A stretch of DNA of 33,894 nucleotides, taken from NCBI GenBank assembly GCA_023382675.1, contig JAHDWN010000056.1:1-33894 (forward strand), given 5' to 3'. The notes beneath the pieces are model-generated. The model ran no database searches. It was not told where the DNA came from and saw only the letters and a list, made by a program, of their open reading frames with translations. Positions 27,241 to 33,894 of this stretch are shown in pieces (within the stretch, counting starts at the first letter, position 1; the number at the start of each line of letters is the position of its first letter). This DNA is from Anaerolineae bacterium (GTDB taxonomy: Bacteria > Chloroflexota > Anaerolineae > Aggregatilineales > Phototrophicaceae). The position numbers were made by a program, and so were the translations under genes.

Positions 27241-28170
27241 ATGATTATGAATGTGCCGTATCTCGCGCCATTGCTGAAAGAGAAGCGCCCGATCTGGATC
27301 ATGGGCGTGCACGACGTCGTCTCGGCCAAGATCGCCGAGGCGGCGGGCTTCGACGCGGTCGGCGTCCAGTCGCTCCAGATGGCGTTCGTCAACGGGCAGC
27401 CGGACATCGGAGTCATCACGCCGGATGAACTGGTGGCGACCTGTCGCAAGATCCGCCGCTCGATCAATCTGCCGATTGTGGTCGATTTCGAGCAGGGCTT
27501 CGGCGAGCCGTATGTGTCCGTGTTCTGGATGAACGAACTCGAACGCGCCGGGGTCGCCGCCGTGCACATCGACGACTACGGCCTGCCATACAAGTGCCCG
27601 TTCATCCCGCCGCACGTAATGGCGCTGGAGAGCATGGACGAGACGGCGGACAAGATCCGGGCAATGGTGGGCGAAAAGCTCAACCCGGAGTTCATGGTCA
27701 TCGGGCGTCCGGGGACCTACGTTGCGAAAGTGCATCCCGACGAAGAAGCGCGGCGGGCGGATTGGCTGCGTCGTGCGCAGGCCTATCAGGAGGCCGGGGC
27801 GGACGCGATCATGGCGATTTGCTGGACAGTCGAACACGCGAAGTGGTTCCGCAGCCACATCGACGGGCTGATGATGACGATCCGCACGCTGGGGACGGAG
27901 ATCAACGTCGACCGCGTGCAGTACGACTCAAACATGATGGAACTCTCTGTAGACGAGTTGTACGAGTTGGGCTACCAGCTTCAGATCGAGCCGACGACGA
28001 TGCTCGGCGTGGCCGTCAACGCGATGGTGCAGGCGATGGCGCTCGAACGGCAAACGGGCAAGATCAGCAGCCTGCGCGAGCAACACGGCAACCTGTACGA
28101 CCTGCTGGAATCGTGGATGAACGTGGCGGAGGTGCGGCGCATCCGCGAGACGTACATCAAGGGGGGATAG
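27241..28170 (+). CDS. Isocitrate lyase/PEP mutase superfamily lyase
   Basis: A 309-residue TIM-barrel enzyme related to methylisocitrate lyase, oxaloacetate hydrolase and carboxyvinyl-carboxyphosphonate mutase. The Mg-binding signature normally written DxDxGxG reads DFEQGFG (D82, E84), and the VHI(E)D position reads VHIDD (D111, D112). The catalytic loop KKCGH of true isocitrate lyases reads YKCPF; the cysteine C119 is kept but its neighbours are not. It is probably a C-C lyase or hydrolase of a 2-hydroxy or keto diacid with changed specificity. GAGGAG lies 4 bases upstream of the ATG. Confidence 0.85.
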   Translation: MIMNVPYLAPLLKEKRPIWIMGVHDVVSAKIAEAAGFDAVGVQSLQMAFVNGQPDIGVITPDELVATCRKIRRSINLPIVVDFEQGFGEPYVSVFWMNELERAGVAAVHIDDYGLPYKCPFIPPHVMALESMDETADKIRAMVGEKLNPEFMVIGRPGTYVAKVHPDEEARRADWLRRAQAYQEAGADAIMAICWTVEHAKWFRSHIDGLMMTIRTLGTEINVDRVQYDSNMMELSVDELYELGYQLQIEPTTMLGVAVNAMVQAMALERQTGKISSLREQHGNLYDLLESWMNVAEVRRIRETYIKGG

Positions 28171-28188
28171 CGGCAGGGGCGGTGGAGA

Positions 28189-28286
28189 GGGTTTGGCAGC
28201 GCCAAACCCCTACGAAAAATGTGACGTTTCGTAGGGACGCCATTTTTGGCGTCCGCTCCGGGATTGGACGCGTGAATAATCACGCG
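28189..28286. repeat. Cluster of four short palindromes in the leader of the VOC gene
   Basis: Four inverted repeats follow one another: GGGTTTGGC(3)GCCAAACCC at 28189-28209, TACGAAA(9)TTTCGTA at 28211-28233, GACGCCATTTTTGGCGTC at 28236-28253 and CGCGTGA(4)TCACGCG at 28269-28286. The core beginning GTAGGGACGCC resembles dispersed palindromic repeats common in Chloroflexota and cyanobacterial intergenic DNA (from memory, not searched). In RNA the hairpins could stabilise or partly terminate the upstream message; none has a T-run. Confidence 0.65.
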
Positions 28287-28343
28287 CCGCGCAGATAGGG
28301 TTCTTCGAAAACTCTGTTCATCGGAACACAAGGAGCGGCTGTC

Positions 28344-28760
28344 ATGTTGACCGGCATCTGGACGATTGGCATCAAGGTGCGCGATCTGGAGCAGGAGCTG
28401 GCGTTTCATCGCGCCATCGGCAACGAGATCGTGCTGGACGAGATGATCGAATTCGAGGGCGCACGCTATCGCATTCCGCTGGTGAAGATGGGCGACAAGT
28501 ATCTGCACATCATGGAGCAGATGGTTTATGAGAAGTCGTTGGGTGAGACGCGCCCCGTCGGCTCGACGCATCTGGTCTATATGAGCGACGATTTCGACCA
28601 CGACGTGGAGCAGATCCGGCGTGCCGGTGCGACCGAACTGGCGCCGGTCTCGGACGTTTCGGCGGGCTTCGGCGAGCGGCGGGTGGCCTTCTTCCGCGCG
28701 CCCGGCGGCTGGTTCTTCGAAGTCATCCACGTCATCCGCCATCGGGTGCCGGAGGTCTAG
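28344..28760 (+). CDS. VOC (glyoxalase/dioxygenase-like) family protein
   Basis: A 138-residue single vicinal-oxygen-chelate protein with two beta-alpha-beta-beta-beta modules. GIKVRDLEQELAFH opens the first and THLVYMSDDFDHDVEQIRRA opens the second, ending with FFRAPGGWFFEVIHV. The usual first-strand metal ligand, a His just before the V.D motif, is absent (TIGIKVRDL). The second-module ligands H in THLVY and E in FFEVIH remain, so it may be a partial metal site or a binding protein. AAGGAG lies about 9 bases upstream of the ATG. Confidence 0.8.
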   Translation: MLTGIWTIGIKVRDLEQELAFHRAIGNEIVLDEMIEFEGARYRIPLVKMGDKYLHIMEQMVYEKSLGETRPVGSTHLVYMSDDFDHDVEQIRRAGATELAPVSDVSAGFGERRVAFFRAPGGWFFEVIHVIRHRVPEV

Positions 28761-28763
28761 ATC

Positions 28764-29546
28764 ATGCGCATCGGCGAACATCTTTACCTCGTCGGCAGCG
28801 AGCAGTTCGGGCTGAGTCATCCGCTCGATTCGAACTGCTACCTGATCGACGGCGGCTCGGCGCTGGCGCTGGTCGATACCGGCTTCGGTCTGGGTGTGGA
28901 CGATATCCTGGCGAACATGCAGGCCGATGGCTTCGGTCCGGCGCGGCTGACCCACATCCTGATCACGCACGCGCATTACGGCCACTTTGGCGGCGCGGCG
29001 GAATTACGGCAGCGTACAGGGGCGCGGGTTGGCTGCCCGGCGTTGGGCGCGCACATCTTGCGCGATCCGTACCTGGAACCGGGGATGCAGTACAACATCA
29101 AGTTCAATCGCTACCCACCCGGCTTCGAGGCGCACGCCTGCCCGCCAGATTTCGTCTTTGACGATGGCGAGACGGTCACGATTGGCGACATCGACTTGAA
29201 AATGATACTCGTGCAGGGGCACACCAAGGATTCGACCTGCTTCCTGTTTGACGACGGAGACAAGCGCGGCCTCTTCACCGGGGACGTTGTCTTTTACGGT
29301 GGTAAGCTGGGCCTGCTCAACCTGGAGGGCTTCAGCATGGACGATTACCGGCGCGACATTCACAGGCTGGCGGATTTGGGGATCGATATGCTGCTGCCTG
29401 GGCACAGCGTGTTCGTGCTGCGCCGCGGGCAGAGTCACATCCGGCGCGCCACATACAAGCTCGGTGATTTCGTCATGCCAGAGACCTTCTTCGAGACCAA
29501 CGAATTCATGTGGGAACGTGATTATCTCAAGGTGATGAGCGAATGA
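28764..29546 (+). CDS. MBL-fold metallo-hydrolase with altered metal motif
   Basis: A 260-residue metallo-beta-lactamase-fold protein. The HxHxDH motif reads HAHYGH at residues 69-74, so the site-2 aspartate is replaced by glycine (G73). Later ligands look kept: GHTKDS, FTGDVVF and LPGHSVF. Most family members are hydrolases of thioesters, lactones or glutathione adducts using two metals; loss of the Asp suggests one metal or a different reaction. It starts 3 bases after the VOC stop with GGAGGT upstream, and its stop overlaps the amidohydrolase start as ATGA. Confidence 0.87.
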   Translation: MRIGEHLYLVGSEQFGLSHPLDSNCYLIDGGSALALVDTGFGLGVDDILANMQADGFGPARLTHILITHAHYGHFGGAAELRQRTGARVGCPALGAHILRDPYLEPGMQYNIKFNRYPPGFEAHACPPDFVFDDGETVTIGDIDLKMILVQGHTKDSTCFLFDDGDKRGLFTGDVVFYGGKLGLLNLEGFSMDDYRRDIHRLADLGIDMLLPGHSVFVLRRGQSHIRRATYKLGDFVMPETFFETNEFMWERDYLKVMSE

Positions 29547-30469
29547 TCGTCGATGCTCACGCGCACATTTTTCACGAACTGCACGGCCTGACCGGGCAAG
29601 GGGCGACGCGCTCGCTGACGTATGGCAAGGCGCTGCTGGGCGATCAGGTTTTCCAGATGACGCCGCCGATGATGGAGAAGACGGCGTTTCCGCCAGAGGC
29701 GCTGCTCGCCAACATGGATTGGGCTGGGGTGGATAAGACCGTGCTGCTGCAAGGTTCGTACTACGGCGAAGCGAATGCGACTGTCGCCGAGGCCGTGCGC
29801 CGCTGGCCGGATCGCTTCGCAGGTGCGGCGTTCATCGATCCACGTGCGAATGACGCCCGTGACACTTTCCTGCGCTGCGTCGAAGACTACGGCTTTCGCA
29901 TCCTCAAGTTCGAGATCAGCGTGGGGACGGGGTTAGTTGGCCTGTATCCTGATTTGCGGCTCGACGAGGACTCGATGGCGTGGGTCTGGGAAGAAGCGGA
30001 GCAGCGCGGGCTGGTCATGACGCTCGACCTGGGTGCGGTCGGCAGCACGTCATACCAGACGGACGCCGTGCAGGCGATGCTGGCGCGCCATCCACGCCTG
30101 AAGGTCGTTATCTGCCACCTGGCGCAGCCGCCGGTCGCGCGTGGGGACGACGCGGCACTTGGCCGGCTGTGGCAAGAGCAAATTCAGCTTGCGACGCAGC
30201 CCAACGTCTGGTTCGATCTGTCGGCGCTGCCCGCCTACGCATCCGCCGTCGAAGCCTATCCGTACCCGCGCGCATGTGAGTATATTCGGCGGGCAGTGGA
30301 ACGCATCGGTGTCGACAGGCTGATGTGGGGGACAGATGCGCCGGGCTTGCTGGCACAGGCGACCTATCCTCAACTGCTCACTTTCGTGCGCCATCACTTC
30401 AGCTATCTCGCGCCGGACGATCTGGCCGCGGTCATGGGCGAGACAGCCCGGCACGTCTACGGAGTGTAG
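29543..30469 (+). CDS. Amidohydrolase-2 family protein (ACMSD/lactonase-like)
   Basis: A 308-residue TIM-barrel metal enzyme of the amidohydrolase-2 group, which includes ACMSD-type decarboxylases, sugar-lactone and 2-pyrone lactonases and hydratases. The metal site is visible as DAHAH (H6, H8), the strand KVVICHLAQPP and the late aspartate in MWGTDAPG. GGVDKTVLLQ-type strand 2 is present as WAGVDKTVLLQG. It is the last gene of the + unit and is translationally coupled to the MBL-fold gene. Lactone hydrolysis or decarboxylation would fit a sugar-acid pathway, but this is inference. Confidence 0.88.
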   Translation: MIVDAHAHIFHELHGLTGQGATRSLTYGKALLGDQVFQMTPPMMEKTAFPPEALLANMDWAGVDKTVLLQGSYYGEANATVAEAVRRWPDRFAGAAFIDPRANDARDTFLRCVEDYGFRILKFEISVGTGLVGLYPDLRLDEDSMAWVWEEAEQRGLVMTLDLGAVGSTSYQTDAVQAMLARHPRLKVVICHLAQPPVARGDDAALGRLWQEQIQLATQPNVWFDLSALPAYASAVEAYPYPRACEYIRRAVERIGVDRLMWGTDAPGLLAQATYPQLLTFVRHHFSYLAPDDLAAVMGETARHVYGV

Positions 30470-30553
30470 CCAAGCTAACATATAGACTTGTCTGGGGCGG
30501 AATAATCAATCGTACATGAGAGCCAATGTATTCTCTTGTGCTACATGACTTCG

Positions 30554-32199
30554 CTATTGCCCCTTCAGAATCTGGTACACGCGCGGGATCGACACATCGA
30601 AATACCGGGCGATGTCCGGAACTGTCCACCCTATAGAGTCCAGCCGTTTGACCTCGTTATTGCGCTCGGTCTTGGGTTGCGATTTGCCCGTAATTGCCTT
30701 GTCAGGACGCGAAATTCCTGCGTAAAGCCGCTCAATCAGAGTGAAGACAGCCTCTTGTAACGAGGGTAATGGTATTGTCAATAAGCCCGTATGGAGCAAC
30801 TCCGTACACGCGCCTTGACGGTCTTGTTGAGGCGCGTTTTCTTTGACATTCGCCGCTTGTTCCAGCTCATGGAGGCCAGCGCGAACCGTCAAAAACCTTC
30901 CTGCCCAGGGCTTGAGTCTGAAGTCGGTGATGCGGCGGCGATCCAGGTCGTAGGTCACGGACGAGAACAAGTTGCGTACCAATCCCTGGCGATCCTCATC
31001 GCTCGATATCGTCCACAGACGGTGAATCTTGTCGACTGCCTCGACACACAGGGCAAACTCAAGACCCAATTGCTCGGTCTCAGAGGTGCGCGACTCCCAA
31101 TGGGCGATTTCGCGCTCGTTTTGTTCGCGCAGGCGCAGGTATTCTGCTTTGTCGATAGTGCCCTCTTTGTACAGATTCACTGCTGCTTCTATCCGGCGAT
31201 AGCAGAGGGCAAGTGCTTCGGTCTTTTCCTGTTCGAAATCCCGCTGTTCGTGTACCTGTCGACCATTGTCAGCCTGGATGGCAATCTCGAGCATGAGGTG
31301 TTCAACCTCTGGCTTCACCATGAGCAGCCCCATCAGTCGAATGAAGTCCTGCTCCAGTTCCGCGCTTGGTACGGAGCGATTGTGAATACCACATTTGACG
31401 CCCGGCTTGTGACGATAACGGAGTATGCCGTTTGCAAACTGTCCACTCAGCGGACTCCGCAGCCGAGGGTCTTCCTGGCTTTCAGCCAGCTGCTCGCAGT
31501 GGGCGCAGTAGAGGACGCCTGCTAGAGGATAAAAGCGCGTCTCATGGTTCTTGCCATGATCGGATGGCTTTCTCGTTCGCTCCATGCGCACCTCTGCAAC
31601 TGCGCGCAGGAGTTCGATAGGGAAGACGGCACGATCTGAACGAAAAGGCAGTTCATCGAGATTGAGCGTTTCGTAGGCAGGCCGCCACTTGGTTCCCTTC
31701 TCAAATACGATGCCACCGTATTCCGCCCAATTACTGATGACCCGGCGTACATCATCAGAGTTCAAGGCGCGCGGCGTGTTAGTGCGGTCGCGAAACGCCC
31801 AGTTCTCCTTGTTCATTCGATAGGCAATTCTGTCAAGCCCGTACTTGCCGGTGCTATAAAGGCGCAAGATGCGCTCTGCAGCTGCATGGTAGCTCTTGAA
31901 GACTGCCTCCTCCTCAGGCGGTGCGTCAGCTGTCCCGGTTACCCATGTCCCGTCGGGAAACAGCCACGCGCCATCCGGAGCGGGCTTCAGATACCCATCG
32001 TCGCCACGAATGGAACCAAACGGTTGTGCTCTTTGGTCCCAGATTTGTGCTTCTCTGCGTCTTCGTAGATCTCAGGAACCCATCCATTCTTTTCGCAGAC
32101 TGCCATGATGTTTGCGCGCTGGCGTTCAGGGCTGTCGCGATCATTGGCGTCGCGCGTAAATGACTGACGGACGTAGCACAATGCGATCGTGCGCTGCAT
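30554..32199 (-). pseudogene. Large serine recombinase, inactivated by internal deletion
   Basis: The N-terminal fragment (31987-32199) has the serine resolvase start CYVRQSFTRD with the nucleophilic serine, and runs to SGTKEHNR. The other frame resumes at about 32020 with PFGSIRGDDGYLKPAP. It then encodes the recombinase domain (GKYGLDRIAYRMN), a zinc ribbon (CAHC ... CGIH), a coiled coil and a C-terminal helix-turn-helix (VPDIARYFDVSIPRVYQIL), ending at 30554. By comparison with relatives, about 95 codons of the catalytic domain, including the SRLxR region, are missing and the frame has shifted. The longest intact frame is 30554-31867. Start at 32199 is favoured by AGGAAAGC just upstream. 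Its 3' part is duplicated at 13859-14250. Confidence 0.85.
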
Positions 32200-32215
32200 T
32201 GCTTTCCTGAGCTTC

Positions 32216-32479
32216 CTAGACTTTCTGGGGTACATGGCGGCTTCCTTTCTTGCTTATACGTTTCCATCTCGTCTTCATCAGATGCTTGGCCGTGATGATG
32301 GCAATGGTGTCCATGAAGCTTGCGAATTCTCTGCGAGTTGTCGTCAGCTGACCGCGGTCGGCGAATTCAAGCTTTTCGCAGACCTGCCGCGCGTACTCGC
32401 TGATTTCATCAAGTGGCGGCGGGACATACTCGAACGTATATTCCTGTTTTGTCTGGCGGGTTTGGGCCTTATCATTCAT
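32216..32479 (-). CDS. Small hypothetical protein upstream of the recombinase
   Basis: An 87-residue protein, not recognised, rich in charged residues (N-terminal KAQTRQTKQEYTFEYVPPPL; C-terminal RWKRISKKGSRH). AGGAG lies 3 bases before the ATG. It is 16 bases upstream of the recombinase start on the same strand, so the two were probably co-transcribed. Small basic proteins often precede large serine recombinases and may act as directionality or accessory factors, but nothing in this sequence shows that role. Confidence 0.5.
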   Translation of the reverse strand: MNDKAQTRQTKQEYTFEYVPPPLDEISEYARQVCEKLEFADRGQLTTTRREFASFMDTIAIITAKHLMKTRWKRISKKGSRHVPQKV

Positions 32480-32508
32480 ATACTCCTGTCAAGGCATGAA
32501 CATGGGTC

Positions 32509-32551
32509 AAATAAAAACGCCGTCATGCTGTTACCCAGGCATTGACGGCGT
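32509..32551 (-). terminator. Rho-independent terminator, minus strand
   Basis: On the minus strand, ACGCCGTCAATGC pairs with GCATGACGGCGT across a 10-base loop with one bulge, and is followed by TTTTTATTT. It would end transcription from the 32671-33033 ORF before the 87-residue gene. Confidence 0.7.
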
Positions 32552-32616
32552 ATGACAGGCTGCGCGATACTACGCGTTAGCCAGCCGCTGCTGCTGTATT
32601 CAGCACGGTTCGGTTA

Positions 32617-32662
32617 GCCCCCGCGCGGTGTTGGTAGCACCGTTCGGGGGCGTTTTGTTTTT
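32617..32662 (+). terminator. Rho-independent terminator, plus strand, with no gene before it
   Basis: GCCCCCG at 32617-32623 pairs with CGGGGGC at 32645-32651, with an inner CGGTG/CACCG stem, followed by GTTTTGTTTTTG. All called genes within 2 kb are on the other strand, so the RNA it terminates is unknown. Confidence 0.65.
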
Positions 32663-32670
32663 GTGACTTG

Positions 32671-33033
32671 TCAAGCACTATATTGCATTCTATGAGTCTG
32701 CGTCAAGTTACAACGTCTGTACTTTGCCGCGCTACCCTGTACGTGGTACCGGGGTCTTGGTTTTATGGCATGGTAGGCGAAGTAAACGAAGCGGAGGAGG
32801 TGGGTGGTGCGCGGGTGGTTAAGTGAGTGGCGAAACAGCCGCCGCTCCTCGTCTTCCAGGCGGTTCTCATAGGCGCGCTGTACGCCCGAGAGCCGTTTCT
32901 GTTCCGCCCAGCGAATGAGTTCGATCAGTTCGTTCTTTCGCCGCAATGTCGCTAATGTCAGGTGAATTAGGCTGCACTGAATGCGGATATCGTCAGTAAC
33001 ACTTTTCATAGACTTATGAGTCGAATCTATCAA
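32671..33033 (-). CDS. Hypothetical basic protein
   Basis: A 120-residue frame, not recognised. It is rich in Arg, Lys and Leu, with a helical centre (RRKNELIELIRWAEQKRLSG, then RAYENRLEDEERRLF) and a basic tail. It starts at a TTG; the ATG 8 codons later (33009) is an equally good start, and neither has a strong ribosome site. A minus-strand terminator follows at 32509-32551, which supports transcription on this strand. The steady charge pattern favours a real gene, but the evidence is thin. Confidence 0.35.
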   Translation of the reverse strand: MIDSTHKSMKSVTDDIRIQCSLIHLTLATLRRKNELIELIRWAEQKRLSGVQRAYENRLEDEERRLFRHSLNHPRTTHLLRFVYFAYHAIKPRPRYHVQGSAAKYRRCNLTQTHRMQYSA

Positions 33034-33157
33034 ACCGAATGGTACGAGTCAACCAGCACAGCATTGAGTCTCACAACGAGCAACCCGATCAACACTTCGT
33101 AGACTAGTGCGCTTGAAGTTCACATATTCCTACCGCATCCACCGGCCGTGAATCGTC

Positions 33158-33274
33158 TCAGTAATTCCGTACCACTTCGCGTTGCTTAAGTTCGTTGAGC
33201 CGTTGCCACCGAGCTTCAATCTTTGGGCGATATGAGTCGCGCTTGTTGTTATCCACGCCGCGCGGATCGCTCAT
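33158..33274 (-). CDS. 38-residue ORF coupled to the NACHT-like gene
   Basis: MSDPRGVDNNKRDSYRPKIE begins this short protein, which ends KQREVVRNY. Its ATG overlaps the stop of the upstream gene as ATGA, the usual sign of translational coupling. The 124 bases after it hold no gene that I can see. It has no recognised family. It could be a real small partner or a chance frame; the overlap is the only support. Confidence 0.4.
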   Translation of the reverse strand: MSDPRGVDNNKRDSYRPKIEARWQRLNELKQREVVRNY

Positions 33275-33840
33275 TGCGAAAGCCACGCCGTCACTCTTTC
33301 TATCATACTGTGTAGGAATTCAGCTCTGCGTTCCATACTGGAGATCTGATCGTAAAAGTGGTTGTAGATGAAATGGAAATCCAGAAGATCTTGAATTTCC
33401 CACGTACTATCCATATCGTCAACTTGTTTCTCACAAGATGCCTTTTCAGAACGCGCCTTCCGGTGTTCACCGTGAAGAGTCGTCAGGAAGTCTTCTACCA
33501 TCCTTTTGTTGATGTTTCGCCCCATGAAGATACAGTCCACTGCAAGCTCAATGTCAATCCCCATAAGTTCCTTCAACAAAGAATCTGGTTCACTGGTTAT
33601 TCCGTAGTACATTCTAATTGCATTGTACCATCTCGTATTGGGCCTGAAGCGATCAGCCGGTGGCCCTTGCAGTGATAAGGTTCCGCTTAACCCGAGCCTT
33701 TGAAAGTAGAGAGCCACGAAATAGTCTTGAATCAGATGATGGGAGAAGCCGATGGTTTCGTCCCACCGTTCAAGAATGCTTGCACTACGCAATACTTCAA
33801 CCAGTCCCTGTGCGCGTTTTTCCTCATCGGTTGTTAGGTT
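33271..33840 (-). CDS. NACHT/STAND-like NTPase, C-terminal fragment
   Basis: About 190 residues of a larger protein, truncated at its 5' side by the right IS-like end. The frame is open from the junction, so the TTG at 33792 is not a true start. The segment LRSASILERW, then GFSHHLIQDYFVALYFQ is the conserved helical end of the NTPase module in bacterial NACHT proteins, just before their sensor region. A helical C-terminus rich in Asp, Glu and Arg follows. NACHT/STAND proteins are common anti-phage sensors. The P-loop region is missing, so the fragment should not work alone. Confidence 0.7.
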   Translation of the reverse strand, partial: NLTTDEEKRAQGLVEVLRSASILERWDETIGFSHHLIQDYFVALYFQRLGLSGTLSLQGPPADRFRPNTRWYNAIRMYYGITSEPDSLLKELMGIDIELAVDCIFMGRNINKRMVEDFLTTLHGEHRKARSEKASCEKQVDDMDSTWEIQDLLDFHFIYNHFYDQISSMERRAEFLHSMIERVTAWLSQ

Positions 33841-33894
33841 GTCAAGATCGGGATAAAAATCCCCAAAATGATCGGAATAAGAATCCCCAGCTCA
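33840..33894. repeat. IS21-like terminal inverted repeat, right copy
   Basis: Exact inverted copy of bases 1-55, starting TGTCAAGATCGG and entering the element rightward. The bases flanking the two copies (GTAGT after base 55; TAGG before 33840) are not a shared target duplication. The window therefore lies between two separate copies, not inside one insertion. Confidence 0.6.

Noticed and set aside
27981-28985. 334-codon minus frame across the lyase, VOC and MBL genes
   Set aside because: Spans three + strand genes and their palindromic leader; a composition artefact.
1-33894. CRISPR array, tRNA or rRNA genes
   Set aside because: No regularly spaced repeats and no tRNA- or rRNA-like sequence noticed on either strand by eye; a covariance-model search was not possible.

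Overview
The window is one bacterial accessory region bounded at both ends by the same 55-base sequence in inverted orientation, which looks like the terminal inverted repeat of an IS21-type insertion sequence. No rRNA, tRNA or CRISPR array was seen. The GC-rich metabolic genes, the MalK/MalF/MalG-type sugar transporter with its own binding protein, the IclR regulator, the style of the large serine recombinases and the short 'GTAGGGACGCC'-type palindromes fit an Anaerolineae-like member of the Chloroflexota. That placement is inference and only moderately secure.

Left block (1-13017), antiviral defence. A 5'-truncated pglX, then pglZ and brxL on the + strand, form the distal half of a type 1-like BREX system; brxA, brxB and brxC would lie beyond the left edge. 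Convergent to it is a two-gene minus-strand operon: a soluble histidine kinase with about four GAF-like sensor modules (10174-13017) and a 1,000-residue response regulator (7004-10147 or 10177). The regulator joins a phosphoacceptor receiver domain to a small-molecule-kinase-like fold, a degenerate SIR2-like fold and a C-terminal TIR domain with its catalytic glutamate. It has no DNA-binding output. I read this as a phosphorelay that gates a TIR NADase. It is the best candidate in the window for an undescribed defence system.

Middle junk (13018-14280). This holds a candidate 121-base MITE with long flanking direct repeats and a chimeric, rearranged remnant of a large serine recombinase.

Central block (14281-30469), a catabolic island. 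Two divergent transcription units meet at a palindrome-rich control region (25856-26025). The minus unit reads IclR regulator, solute-binding protein, two permeases, ATPase, SDR, RraA-like aldolase, Ldh-family dehydrogenase, sugar isomerase, zinc dehydrogenase, BKACE and HpcH/HpaI aldolase. The plus unit reads Gfo/Idh/MocA dehydrogenase, ICL/PEP-mutase-like lyase, VOC protein, MBL-fold protein and amidohydrolase. Together they suggest import, oxidation, isomerisation and C-C cleavage of a sugar-acid-like or keto-acid-yielding compound. The substrate cannot be read from the sequence.

Right block (30554-33894). A serine recombinase pseudogene shares about 84-90% DNA identity with the remnant at 13.5-14.25 kb, so recombinase sequences bracket the catabolic island. 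Beyond it are small unknown ORFs, two opposed terminators, and the 3' end of a NACHT/STAND-like defence gene truncated at the right inverted repeat and translationally coupled to a 38-codon ORF.
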